This document shows, piece after piece, positions 28,001 to 43,000 of a DNA stretch of 64,000 nt. The DNA lies in the NCBI GenBank assembly GCA_014607495.2, contig CP053152.1, forward strand, positions 5,208,001 to 5,272,000, given 5' to 3'. The first letter of the stretch is position 1. Every line of letters begins with the position of its first letter. Below the pieces are notes generated by a model. That model saw only the letters and a program-made list of their open reading frames with translations. It was not told the DNA's origin and ran no database searches. The DNA comes from Carposina sasakii (taxonomy: Eukaryota; Arthropoda; Insecta; Lepidoptera; Carposinidae). Both the position numbers and the translations under genes were made by a program.

Positions 28001-31000
28001 CATAATCAGTTGTAATAAAACCTGACAAACTCATTAAATCAGTTGACGAAGATATTGCACAAGGTGGAGAAGGTATCTTACCAATTTACCTAATTAGCGT
28101 GTGACTATTCCAAACGATATCCAATGAATGAGACTCGACACATGTGCTCCCAAATTATAGAAGCATAAGTAGTTTATGTATAACTTGTCAATATTATGAA
28201 ATATAGTTTATCAAACTAATGCATACTAAATTAAACACAGGTGTCGAGATCTCGCTGGCTGGAACCAATCTGTTATGATTACATCTCAGTTCATTTACTA
28301 ATATAAGGCTAGCCTAGAATGGACGTTAGACATGTTTTGATATGCAAAAACGTGCTTAGGGCGATACAAATATTATGGCACAGCCTAAAGTTGAATGGCG
28401 TTTGTTTTTAAAATCTCCGATTTAGCATTCTTCTTTTTAGGTGATTGAATAATCAATTATGATTTGCCAGATGTGCTAGTGCTGCTTGTACCTGGAGTAT
28501 TACAGATTCAAAAGTGCCCTTTTTGGCTGATATTTGGTGATTATTGGTGTACTCAGTAGACGCTACTATAAAGTTTCAATCATGCATTCACAAGCCACAA
28601 TTTCCTTTCTTTTCTAATGCCCTCGATATTCCTGATTGTTCTCAAGCGATTACAGTTTTTATCGATTTCAAATATTGGGAAAAAAACTCGATAATCTTTT
28701 CCTTATTTGGAAGCTATGGGAAAATCTTGAAATACAAACTTAAAGGCAACTTCTAGGGGTAAGCCTTTATTTAGATTCAATTTGCAATCTCGACAAATTA
28801 TATCGTTTTTGATAAAGGCTTTGCGACGACATATAAATTGTCATATGCAGGCAAAACTTTATAAAAATACAGCTCGTTGTCATTAGTAAAAGTACTTATA
28901 AGTTGCCAAGCAAACAGATAACAGTTCTGGCCAGTCAACATTTCCTGTAGACACACAATACGAGCGAGCTAAGGCACGTGCTTCAGAGATAGAGATAATA
29001 GTGGGTAATAAGAACTGTGTTAGGCACTTTACTGATAGACGCCAGAGGTTTCAAATATAAACTCTTAGTGAGTGGGAAGGGAACGTACCTATGTACCTTC
29101 AAGAACTAGTAAACGAATATGCCATATAGTACAGTTTTTTTCTATAAGAACTAATAGTAAAGTAAAATTTATAGCAGAGGTTCAACAGCCATGATCCATA
29201 TTAAAAGTAAATATCAATAGTACCTAACAATTGCAAATAACGTTTTACAAAAAAATTATAATATTACTTTAATTTACATAAGTATACTAAATTCTTTACG
29301 TGTATAGCTGGGCTATCCTCGCTCTTCCGCAGATAGACACGACCGTACTTCACCCAAACAAAATTATATTGGTTGTCTATTTTGAATTTTCTGGCAGCGG
29401 CATACAGCTCTTTACATTCAGGTGATAGATGTTCAGATAAATAGATATTACTTTTCTCACCCGGCAATCCAATACTCGAAGTGTTAAGAGGTTCTGTATT
29501 TCTGTTCTTGTTGAATCTTTTATATGCAGAGAGGATACAGTCACGATGATGCTCGGGCGGCAGTGTAATTTTTTTTTTCATGGAAGCACCCCTGGGAAAC
29601 GACGGGTTTCCGAAATATTGAGGTACAAAGTTACATTAATGTTATCATTTTCTTTACATAAATCTATCTGAAATCGGTTAACAAACATTTTTTCAAAAAT
29701 ACCATGTCAAAATGTTATAATGTTAGTTTTGTAGGTACATTTGTACTTTGGGCATCAAACGAATACATTGCTTGCAATAAAATGACAGTATTTTTTCATA
29801 ATTTTTTTGTCGTTTCCCAGGGTTGGTTCCATAGAAGAAAATGATCGTAACCTTACAAAGAATACGAGTTATTAAAAAAACATTGTTGTCTTTTTACACC
29901 CTGTATAGGTTCACAATTTTCAAAAACGTAAACAATATGTGTACTTATTTCACGTGCAATCGAAGTTGCTTTCAATAGGTAAGCGTTTATGAGTTAACAA
30001 CATGTCATTACGTCGAATGTGCACTTTGTTCCGTTAATATTGAGGTCACAACGTAGCAAGTGTATAAAAACATATTGTGCCTGCTTCTAACCTACTGACT
30101 GACATATAATTTAAGAAATCATCAGTTTATTAATTGAAATTAAAGAGACAGTTCTAGATAAACCTATTTTAAACTTAGCAAAAGGTCTTACCATAATTAA
30201 TTTATTCAACATAAAAGTATTTTCGCTTATTTTTAAGCCTTCTACGGGCAGCACGTTTTGTTATGTACATTCTGTCAAGAATCACCAAGTTAGTAATTTA
30301 TTTTGGCCATCGCATCGCATTTGCAAATAAATAACACAACAACCAATGTACTGCATAGTGTATAGTATAACAGCATAGATGAAATATTTTGGAATAGCCT
30401 CCTGACGTAGTAGGCTTGTAGTTCGTAGCACGAGCTACGACCGTGCTGCGCCAGCGCATGCATTATCTGACTTTCCTATACTCAATTATCAGTTCTACGA
30501 CATACATTACGGCGCGAGCCTACACCAAACTTAAAATGGTGTGTCTCGGGTATATTTATCGTATACTTACGAGTACCTACATTTAGTTCGTGAAATCGTG
30601 CTAATGTACGACCATGACTGACTAATTTTTGGATGTCAGATAGCATTATTTTAAGAATAACCCAACCTAGTTTTACACAAATTCCCGAATACTAATAATT
30701 GGCAAGACCTTATTCACAAAAAGAAAATCCTAAGGTTAAAATTGATTTTGTTTTAACTAGCTCAAAAGCCAGACAAATAAAATTATTTGCTTGGCTGTCT
30801 CTCACACCCTGTATATATTATTTTATTAATAACAAATAGGAGATAAAAACGAGGTTTCCCTCATAATGTCGATTTGAATACTCCCACGGATCTAAATACA
30901 CGTGTCACGTTTCTAATGACCACGCTGTGTTATAATTACTTCTATTAGCATTTATTTTAGCACTATTTCGTTAGGAAACTACGCACTTTGGTGTTAGTTT

Positions 31001-34000
31001 ACATTTTCTTTGTAATAATGATCATTGCTTTTTAATAATAACTAATGGGCGCCCGCGACTACGTCCTCGAAATTATCCGGGATAAAAATATTTACCCGGG
31101 ATAAAAGTAGCCTATGTCTTTTCTCAGGCTCGAGACTATCTGTGTACCTTATTTTATTCAAATCGGTAAAGCCGTTCTCGAATTATAAATAGTGTAACTA
31201 ACACTCGAGGACTTTCTTTTATATATATAGATAAGTGAGGTACGAAAACCTAAATATCAAAAATCAATCTTGTTGCTTATAAGATTCGTATATAAGATAC
31301 GTACTTAAGTATATTTTTTTTCGGGAGTCCACGTAGACGGAGCCGCGACTGTTGCTCGCAGTATATTCATAAATACTTATCTGTTAAATAAAAATATTAT
31401 TAATTATCTTGAAATATTCATCTCGTATTTCAATGTAACATACATACACTTACTTAGTTTTTGATCAAATATTTTGCATCTCCAGATGGACGTGCCTTTC
31501 GCTATAAACAAATGCTCCAATCACATGTATACGTGACGCCTAAGCATTCGTACCTACAGTAATACCTAAATAGTAGGATAACATTAAACTACATGAAATA
31601 AACAATTTTCAATATGTAGTGTCCCAAGTTTACCACGTTCGGTATCGCCCTGACTTTGTACTTTTCGTTTCTCTCTCATCTCAACTTTTTATCTTGTTCA
31701 CGTTATTGAATAAGGGAATAACAATAGAAATAGTATTAATAATAAACTTTAACGTAGGTATAGCTAATCAATATTAATAAATAGCAATACTTAGGGCACC
31801 TAAACACATTGTAGCCTGAGGTTACTCTAAACATTCAGTTGAAGCGTGTCAAAGGGATTAGGTTATTTCCTGGATCCTTATCTCGTGAATCGATTTCCCG
31901 CCCTAGAGAAATTGAATTGCAAATCTATTTTCGAAACCCTAGTCGCTAGTAATAATACTATTATTACTACTATATTATTGTAATAAAGACTGTATAATTG
32001 TTATAGTTTTTTGTTAGAAATATGATAATTAACTTACAAAAGCTTAAGCTAAAGTTCAGACAGCCTTTGTGCTTCTTCAACGTGATTTGTGTACATTAAA
32101 CAGACGCCGCTGGGTTAACGACCGACCACAATATGTGCATGTAAAAATAATAAAACATATCTACAGACAAATTTGGTGGCATATCAAGTATCATGCAATT
32201 TAGACATCGGTTACGATGAAACTTGGATATCTCTGTCTGTCTGGTCGTTTCTTAATTTTATCCTTTTCAGTCGATTGGAGCCTCTCCTTAGTTTACTGTC
32301 CAATTTTCCTGTACCACACCAAGCAAATCTGTAACTAAACTCAACCAGACAGCTTCTTTTATGATTTTTAAATGTACTTTACTCGACTCGGCGATACTAT
32401 CAGCTCTTGTGTTTGTTGTGTCCATTTCATGCTAGCGTCTGTATCTTTTTCACATTATTATTGGTCAACATTTTTCTTTGATACACAATTGAGTAGATAG
32501 TGATTTAATTGTGAGTTTTCTCTTTTTTATATACTTATATAATTATCATTCTAGTACAGCACATTGTGTATGTTTTCGGGTATGACAAATACTTCAGAAT
32601 GCTTAAATTCACCACTCTTTCAAGTGGTAACTTTACTACCTTGTAAAGTTCGACTTCAGCACGCGATGGATCGGCTGATCTTTGTTTTGGAGATATATCT
32701 ACCAGACCTTATCTAACCTTCATTTAATCATTCGATCCTCTAGGAATCATTTGTACCTATTCTGGGCTGTACTATTTTCTGTAGGTTCGTAAGTGTTTAA
32801 CTAGGAACAATCTTGGAACAATCGCCAAACCACTGGTAAGTCACTAGAATTTTATAAATAAACAGACTGATTTATTTCATGTCATGGGAAAATTAATGTT
32901 TCAAAACTCACCTAAATAAGTAAAGTCAATGGTCGGCCATCGGTGAGTTATTTATCAAGTCTCCATAAAAGGTGATTCAAAATTACTTCATTATAATAAT
33001 AACACAATAAACGATATGATTAATTGGGTGTGAAAAAGAGTTACTTACTCTATTAACTAGGTCTTTTGATAGACCTTCTACCTAAATAGATTTATAGGTA
33101 TACCTACCTAAATAACGAAAAATGGTGATGTGTCTATCGACTCGATTTTCAACTAACTAGCAAAGAGTGAATAGTTATCCAGACTAGACTAGACAGTCAG
33201 TATCCTTGTCCAATATTTAAGTTATGAATGAACTAATTATTTATTTATTTAGCTTGTTGTCCACACTGAACCCACATACGTGATCTAAAGTACGCAAGAA
33301 CGGAAATTGTGTATACGTGTGATAATTTTACTAGAAAATATAATGTGCTAGTTGCATAACAACCAAATGCTAGATTGCTAAAAAAATCGGTCGCGATGTC
33401 TCTCTTCATTTGTGCCAGCTAAGGGCTTTTCTAGTGGCAGCGACAGAATTGAGTGCAGAGCAAATAGATTCAGTCGTGTATTGTGTATTAGTGCCTATAG
33501 TGTAGCTTATGTAAAGACAAGTGGACTAGCGACTTTGTAGTTATCTTGGACCGTAGTATGAAGTTTAAGAAAACTGTGACGTGTTGCATCACGGGAAACT
33601 CCTTCTATTTAAAGTATTCCACGAAGATTGTGCCTAAGGTAATGTTGCCACAAATACCTACATGTAAAATTACGTAGTACATACGTACAACATTAACTGT
33701 CATCAGCATCAGACACATACGTGTAAACTTTTTATTGCAAAAAAATTAAATGATTTAATTATCTCGCTAAAAGGCGAACTCAAAGAAGGCTCAACAGATT
33801 TTAGACTCAGAAAAGTATGACGCTTAGTTGGACTCAGTAGATAGCGTAAAATGGCGTTGCGATCAATTTCCAGCAAGGGAAACCTGCCGATGGGTCGCTA
33901 GTAGATACCTAAGTTATACATATATAAGTACGACGTAGGTTGGCAAAGGATAATTTTAAGCGAAATGTTTTCCTAGCTCAATTGTTCACAATCAAACATT

Positions 34001-37000
34001 ATTTATATGCCAAAATATATTAATGATATATTTATATACTAAGTATAGGTAAATTATCCTTACAGCATTCCAATGTTAGGTAGATTTTTTGTTTCAAAAC
34101 AAACCGGACCGCAAACTGATTATAATTAAAAAGTAGCTTCGTGCGAAAGCTATAAACTAATTTAGGAAAGCCATGGCATGATATGGAGTTATTGCGTGTT
34201 CAAAGGCGACTTCTCTATCATCGTTTTGACGCTTTACAACATTGATTACATTCATTTACGTTTAATATAGAAGCCTAAAAGATATCTATAAATTATATGA
34301 AGCCATTTTGATATTTGATTACCTACTTAACATCTTAGGACTTACGTGCCTTTTGGATGAAGAAAAGAGAAGATGTTCGGTTTCAGAAACATGCGTTTAT
34401 ACAATCTTCTACTCCACCTCTGTTTAAGTATGGAGCAGGATGCTGCCTTTATTCTGTTGACTTCACGGAACCTAGTAACAAGATGAAAAAATATGGTCAT
34501 TATAATACAGATATGGACTTCAGTCAGATATAATAGAAATAACTTCAAGGTCCAGACTCCAGATAACGATAATATTTTACTATGCAAGTCATAAAATGAT
34601 GTCCTCCAGACCGTATTTCAGCGACTAATCTCAATGAAGATTAGCCAACAGCGGAGAAATATACAGGGTGTTTGTGACAGCCACGCAAATATTGATATGG
34701 TGACTTCAGACCATGATTCTGAGGCGAAAAATAGTGAAAATTTTCTCAGGAAATTTCCAAAATTTTCCGTCATTTTTTTTATATTTTGGGAAAAAAAGTT
34801 GTTTTGTTCGTTTAGTTAGGCCTTAGATAATGACTTAAAAATAAAAATTTAACCAAAAGATAATTTTCAATCAAAAGTCACGCTCAAAAAAGTTCAAAAA
34901 ATTTATCAACCCTAAAGGAGAGTCACAAGTAATCCAAAAAACAGCAATGTATCACACAATAACCAATAAGCCCATTTAAATAGTCACAGGATCGCCTGAT
35001 ACAATTGGCGCGGAAAAGAAACATTACGGATAATCAAATTAAAAATGCATTTCCTGCTAGTTATAATACTGTCGTATCACTCAACTCATGAGTCATCACT
35101 GTAGTACTTGTTCAGCATATCAGTATTTGCCTGGCTGTCACCTACACCCTGTATAGTGCACAAGTGTATTCGCAAACATAGGTACACTCTCTATTCCCTC
35201 ACTCACATAATCCGATGGGACGGTAAGCCGACTCGACCGGATAGAGATCAGTGGGGTGAGCACGAATCTCTCGATAGTCCGTAATGCTAAACTGTCAAAT
35301 CGCATATTTGCTAGCGAGTCGCTAGCGTTACGCCGCGTGAAAAGGTTCGTGTTTACCCCACAGGTGCAGGACCAACGTTTTTACATGCTTTCCGAGGCAC
35401 GAGCTAAGTGAATTTTTACAGCATTAAAATCCATAAGTACATGAAATAAATTTAGTGGTACAGGCCTGTGACAGTCATAAAACAAAAACATCGACAATAG
35501 ATACACATTATAATATTTACAATCGGATTACTTATACCGGAATAAGTTATTACGTTGATGTTTGAGCCGATGACATGTGACGACAATAACACCAGCTAAT
35601 TACACAAACTAATTTTATTTTTATTTGCGTCATTATGTTAAGGTGACCTGGCCAAACTGATCTATTTAGGCCTAATACACACCGGTCGAGGTTACTAGGT
35701 ATACTAAGTAGTCAATATATTATACTTTACACTTTCTTTTGATACACGATGTTCGATTTTTCTTTAGATAAAAACAAACACACGCTTCTGTATTGCCAAA
35801 AATGGGGCACCTAGAACTGCAGGGTGACGAATGAAATTAGGGACAATTTTCACTTTTTCCTTTCAGGCTTACGTTCATAATGTTATACTTATACGTCAAA
35901 CTACCTTTTATTTTGCAGTTAGCCTCCCCTCCTATTAGTTTAAATCATAGAGGAATAAAATATACCTGCTTAGATACACTTAAACTTAGCACAATACTCG
36001 TAACACTAATAATCCTGAATCCTGAAATATCCGTCGTGTCGCGGCGTCTAGACTGTGTGTCATTTCTTCTATTTCTAAATCGGCGCCGAAACTTTTCCCT
36101 TTAACGTAAAGCTTAATATCCATCGCCTTTACTAGTATAGCAAAGTACCTACTAGTTAATAAGTAAAAGTTAAAGTAGATTTTAGAGTAGAGAAGTTTTC
36201 GTTACCACAATCCTCCTCGGTCAACCAATAGCCATATTTAGCCAAATCAAAGTGGAGAACAGAAACAAATACGCAAATTACGCATTCATACATATAATCA
36301 CGCCTTTATCCCTTACGGGGTAGGCAGAGCACCAAGGGCCGATAGAACCACATGGTGCCACTTCAGACCAGTTTTGAGGGTATAGTTGAGATGTACAAGT
36401 TCGGTTAGTAGTGACAGGTGGTCAGCCCATCGCCTACAAATCACCAAGACCCTCTTGTCCCTCTACTGACTTGACCCTGTACAGTATGCCCGGGAAGAGA
36501 AGCAGCTGTAGTATTATACGTTTTTGTTTTCACTCCCAGAGCAGCATAGAATTAATTAATAACATCAAATCACATAAGTTTACAATTAGTGATTTAGACA
36601 AGTAGCTACAGCGGAGGGGTGCGGTCAAAAAATATTCTCTATGAATTCGTATATGAACACAATAATATAACAGCACTATAGTGGCGCGTCACATTCAGGA
36701 GCAGCCCTCTATATTCAATGTACCTAATATCCAAAAAAATTAACAATATTGGCTTGTTAATCGTATTACGTGACACCAATCTCAACGGAATTTGACATTT
36801 CAACGCGATTATTGTACAATTTTCACTGTCGCATTGCTTCTGCTTTACTTTTGCAAGGTACGTAATCAGCCTTCGGCTCTTCGTACCCGCTGCAGCGCCG
36901 CTGCCGTGCGTTTTAAGCTTTAGGCAGCTGCAGCTATCTTCGCTAATACTGGACGGTTAACTTTAGTATGGCGCACGGCAGTTTGCAAAAATACTTTGTC

Positions 37001-40000
37001 TTATGTGTAGTCATTTACTCAGGCAGTGACAACTTAGGTAACAGTGGTCCTTTTGTGCAAGACTTCATCGTTTTGTCAACATTGGATAGGTACATAATGA
37101 ATTAGCCTCTATTTTTTCACATCCAACTACGATTTAATATTTAAAACGGATTTAAATATACCTATAGGTATTTAATAAATATTTTTCGAAAATTAAACCA
37201 ATTATTACCAATTAAAGCAATTATTATTTTTCAGAGGTAAGTCACACATTGTGAACTTTTATTAGAACCAATAACTAATAGTAATAAGCAAATAAACAAT
37301 GGATGCTACCTATGACTATGACTATTGTAGGTAGTACTACAAACTGTTCATTGAAAAGATTATTCATTTGATAGATTACAAAGGTATTGAAAGACAAGAC
37401 GATAAGCATTTTTCTGGAATTTTAGCAGATATGATGGCTATCTATATATATTTGTTTTTTTAGATACCAAACATTTTGTACTAGCGATTTCTACTTATGA
37501 TAATACTTGTTATATTCTAATGAAATATTTCTAATTATATAACTTAAATATTTTATTATGTAGCTGTTTAGTTAGATAGTGATAGGTACTAATTGGTCAA
37601 AAAATTGTTTGTGGTACGAAATAATAATGTCTTAACTGGGTGTTCACAAAATTCTTTCTTTAGTTAAAATACCTGTTTGTTTTGTCTTATTATAATACAT
37701 ATACAGTGATTTTTGGTCGTCAACGTTCCCGAAAACTACGGAATCTCCTCATCATCACGATAATTTTTCTCCATGGAAGCATACCTGGGAATTGTGTGGT
37801 TTCCAAAATATTAGGGTCCAAATATGAGTAAATAGAATGCGTTTTTCTGCATAAATGCGCATACACGCGTGTAGCAAGATTTTTTCACGAGAAATAATTA
37901 ATATCTGTATATGAAAAAACTAGCATAAACACTGGACAGTATAAATTTCACCCGATCAAGTAGTAATTAAGAAGAATATGTAGAAATAAAAACATTTAAT
38001 GACTTAATTATAGTTATTTCGAAACAGACTTATGGGATTTTTATAGATTAGTTTCAATGTTTTCATGGTATGAAGTACCCAGCAGTACTATAATTTAGAG
38101 TTATTGGCGTTATCTCTAGACTGGCAATTCGTTATACCTATTATATTAGTGGCTAATGTTACACAGGAAAAATATTAATTCCACTATAAATATTAGAATA
38201 ATGCCTATGTGGGAAGCCTTATATTGTTGGTTTAATTTTTCATGCTTGATAGCAATTGAGCACCTTTGTATTTAAAAATACGGTAGCTGTACATACCTAC
38301 TGTGACAAAGCATCAATAAATCAAACAAATTAAAAAAAAAAACTTATGAAATGTACGTAATGTAAGTATGCTGCACTAAAAAGTTATCATAATACATAAT
38401 TGTAATATTAATTGAATTCTAGTTTGTCTATGCACATATTATTATTACAATACTAAACATTGAATCAGCTGTAAGTACCATAAATATCGTAATGTGTTTA
38501 TAAAAAACCATCGATTTCTATAAAACCATTTAAAAACCTCGTTTTAATTAATAAACTCTACATTTCAAACAAGTGACTCTATGCGGTTAAAAGTCAGTCA
38601 ACTTACATTATTATTGCTTTTGGTAGAGTTATAATGCTACATAACGTCTGTCATACATTCATACCTTGAAAACGTGTGCCTTTATTCACATAGCAAACCT
38701 GTTGTTAGTGTGCGTCCTCCGCGTGTATTATGCTGTCACTTTCTGTCCTTACACCAAACGTGAAGTTAGATAGAGACGTAAGATTCGCGTGGGGAGCCAT
38801 CTGAATTAATAAAAGCAAATGGTTTGAACGGCGAAAATTCAGTTTGTAAAAACGTTGCGACGCGTGTTACGTGTTGAGCGCGAGCCTACTGCGCCGAGGT
38901 TAAAATATGACAACAATTGTGTATGAGTGCCACAAAAGTAGTTAATATTTATTTAGACAGTGAATAACAGTTGGCTAAGTTGGTTCGTTCAGTGTACAGT
39001 ACATTGTGGTACATAGTGACGTGGAGGCGACGACAACGCCTCCAAGGATTAAAAGTATATTGCGACTAAAATCGAAACGAACAAAAACTTTCGTGGCCAT
39101 TCGTAATCATCTCATAGTTATCACAAGTTCTCAAGCCACGCTGGGCACGTGAGCGTAGAAAATTCTAGAAAAGACACAAAACTTTATCATCTACGTTTTC
39201 ACCGGTTTAAACTATTAATCTGGTGTTTACATAGCCGGATTTGAGTGTTCGTTTAAATTATGGTTGTTACTAAGGTCGATAACATGACCTCATACACATC
39301 ATGCACAGGAAAACCAAAAATATTCTTCTCTAAGCAGGTAAGGGTATTGAAAAATGTATGTAGTGACACCCCCTTTTACTTATAAACATAGTGTAAATAT
39401 AGAACAAAGTATGTGTTTGCAGTTTCACACATTGTGCATGTGTAGGTTCTGATGTTTATGATTCGTTTGTTTACAATGTTTAAGAGATAGATTCTGATAA
39501 TATTAAGAAGGTAAAATCAAGAAAACGTAATAAATAAATAGTAGAGTTTGATTCACGGGCAGCACGCACTGGTTGAATACTTTCGTCTTTAAGGACCGGC
39601 CATACCCCATGGGGTATTTTGGACACAAATACGCTTCGTAGTTTTCCGAACGCTGCCAAGCCGAGTTGGATTCGCCGATTTACCTCCTTCTTAAAGTTGG
39701 ACCTACCTAGTTTGACCGTCTGTCCTAAGTAAACATACTCGTCAACAACTTCGAGCAACGAGTACAGGAGTGGGCGGCACATGGACGTTCGACATGATCT
39801 TCGTATTTTCCAAGTTCAACTTCAAGCCCACCTGTTGGGAGACTCGGTTGAGGCCGTCGAGCATTGTGCTGAGATCCTCCAGCGATTCTGCCATGACCAC
39901 GATGTCGTCTGCGAACCGAAGGTGAGTGATGCATTCGCCATTGATATTGATGCAGAGTCCTTTCCATTCGAGGAGCTTAAAGGCGTCTTCCACTGCATTG

Positions 40001-43000
40001 GTGAAGAGCTCAGGAGAAATAACATCTCCCTGTCTCACTCCCCTCTGCAATGAAATCGGCTCAGTATTCCGCTCCTGTACTCGTACTGACATGGTGGCGT
40101 TGCTGTACAAACGCTTCAGCACTTCAATATATCGATGGTCAATATGGCACCGCTGGAGAGACAGCAGCACGGCCCATATCTCGATCGAATCAAAGGCCTT
40201 AACTTTTATAAATTCACTATTTTCCATATGTACATTATCAATCATCCATATTTCGTCGACCTTGATTCATTTCCATGAACGTGTCGGTCGCCTGAAATTT
40301 CTTGCGAAACCAAATTGGGAAAACCCAGCTCAATTGTGTGTTCAATTCAGGCTCGCTTTTCGACTGCCAGGCGATAACCGCATGTTTTTAATTTCAAATC
40401 TAAATGAACGGTACTCCGGTTTCATTTTATTCGCAACAACACTCTCTTAGTTCTGCACTTTTGGCAGATATTATCTCACCCTCCTTACGCTACACGAGTG
40501 ACCTAGAAAGGACCAGACAACAACTTTTGTAACCCACTGCCATTGATAATAAAGATGTAAATTCTTCCATCACCCACTAGGGTTAAAGGGTAGGACGATT
40601 CCCGCATCTGGCCGCTTTTGGGGACAGATGAATTTAAACCTTGTTGGTAGCGTGAGAAGTAAACAAATAGTCTCAATCGACAAGTTCTTTGAAACTGCCG
40701 CTTTGTATGATAAGCCTTCGCAGTACTTACTCGGCTCCGAGATGCTTTATGACTGCACTGTATGTGCATTATTATTTCTAGCGCAAATCGTAATTGATGG
40801 AGCCTAAATGGGTCATGGTTTCCATAAAGTTATAAATTACTCTAGATAGAAATCAAATGAGAAATCAAATGTAACGGCTGTCGTCTACAGAACAAAGATC
40901 GTTGCGATTCCTTTATCGGTAGATAAAGCAAGAATTCTAGAAACTGAACGATATGTAGATACGTTTCACTAATATTAGTACTTTGCATTACAGAAATTCT
41001 TTACATGGCTTTCTTGATAACAATGAAGAATTTGTACATTTAGCTTTCATTGTGATACATCAATCATGACGAAAAAAGTAAAATGATTAAATTTTGCCTA
41101 AATTCCAACTAAAATTTTAAGTATTCTGTGTACCTTGTAGGTATATTTCTTTGTAACAAAAACAACTAGATGTTTTCATCGTTTTGCCCATCAGATCCTG
41201 GAACCTATTTGGCTCCACTGCCTGTCCAAGGTTTTCGTTGCTAATGGCTTTATAATCTACGGCAGAAGCAACAATGAACAACAATTACTAATTCACACAT
41301 CTTAATAGCGATCGCAAAATTATCTCAATTACAGGAAGACGATTTGCAATCAGTGTTATTATATAGTTCAACAATTGGAATACTGTTTGTCCTATATTCC
41401 CCAATGCAGTTCTAACCACTTGCAATGGTTTGGTCCTTGGATCATCTGAACATGGGATTGAAGAACTTGATAAATTTCCTCAAGTGTTTAGGAATACACA
41501 CGTCACATTGTACCCAATTATATTACCCGTACTCGTACTTCCATTCAAAAGGTTAATAACTGATTGACACGAAATATGGCCAATGAATCTAATAGATGAT
41601 GAAATTACTCAGAAAGAAAATCCGTTAGCAGTTAGCACAGACTACTATATGAAAGTTTTTAATGAACCTAGAGCGCATTTCGACCCTTAGCCAAGCATAC
41701 ATTCCTGGTTACTCGTATATACTCGTACCTATATACAGCGTATAAATATAACCCATAAAGATTTTATAGCATTCATGTTATTACAAATGTGTAATACCGC
41801 CAACTAAAAGGACAGTGCACTGCCATTGTTCCAATTAAATTCTGCGCCTTATAACCTCCTTCGCTAAATATTATGCAAACAAACGCTTATAGATGTGTCA
41901 ACCACTTAACACCTGCGTTGAAACAGAAACGACGATAGTGTGTATAATAGATCGTGTTTTAATTGCTAAAGATTTTTTTTTTCGTTTCGTTTTCATCATG
42001 GATTTCTTATGTACTTTTTTATATTCGTAAATAAATACCATTCCAACATGTCTAAATTGCTACAGTGATCACAAAATTATAAACCCCACAATTATTTAGA
42101 TGTAATGTTAACAAGCTAATTCAATGGATAAGATTAGATAATTTATCATTACAACTAAATCGTAAGCCATTGACGCATCATGAAAGAATTGAAATAACTT
42201 TTTAAATTCATGACGAACGGGTGTCCCGCTAAATATAAGGCTGATCACCTGGTGCATTCTTGGGACGCCAAAGAGGCGCGTACATATGGGCTTTAGGTCT
42301 GAACACACCCACAGGAATGCGGTAAGGAATGCTCCGTCTGATTCTCTTCCCGCCTGCGAAAAATTATTAGCTTTAGTTTGGGCAGCAAATATGCATGGTT
42401 TATTCTACGATACACTATGGAGTTTTATGAATAAATAAGAGGAAATTAAGTTTGTAAGCAGTAAATAAATGTTATAAAGAAACTTTTAAAAATCCCAAAA
42501 ACATTTTCAATATGCATGAAATGTTTAAAGGAAATCGTCGTGATTTTATCCCATGCAAAGGTTAAATTCATACAGAGCTCCAGACTTTCCTTAGAGGAAG
42601 CACAAATGCTGACACCAAAAATAGCATTTCCGTCGACAATTCCATTCTAGCTAGGGTTGACAAACGCACATCATACCAAGAAATACATAGAGTGAAATCT
42701 AAAGGCTAAATGGGTTGTATAATTATGACAGGAAGGACGAACGAGTCTTGCATGTCCAAGAAACTCTTGAATTTGAGACCGAATAGAATATTAGTCAATT
42801 GTGTGGCTTTAACAAGGAAGTCCATTTTATTTTCGATAAGACGTTGGCATCCCTACATCTATCCTGTAAGTAGGAAGCGACTAACACTCAACCCTTCCGG
42901 CCGCCCACCGCGTTAACTGCATCAACCCACGCGACTTGACAATCGAATCGCTTTACGATCTTTGCGAATTGCATTATCTTTAATAATATTACCTACATTT

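Noticed and set aside
30489..30560. TCAGT initiator followed by ATG 30536
   Set aside because: The only nearby donor (CGG|GTATAT) leaves phase 2, which does not match the phase-0 exon 53293.
36968..37037. [16 protein letters not shown]... ending TTAG|GTAACA
   Set aside because: Ends in phase 1, has no initiator, and lies next to repeat sequence.
37260..39000. Search for a microRNA-like hairpin or CRISPR-like spaced repeat in the intron
   Set aside because: Only MITE ends and AT runs were found; no regularly spaced repeat or precursor-like fold was convincing by eye.
39781..40450. Plus-strand ORFs over the RT relic
   Set aside because: They are antisense shadows of the minus-strand reverse transcriptase.
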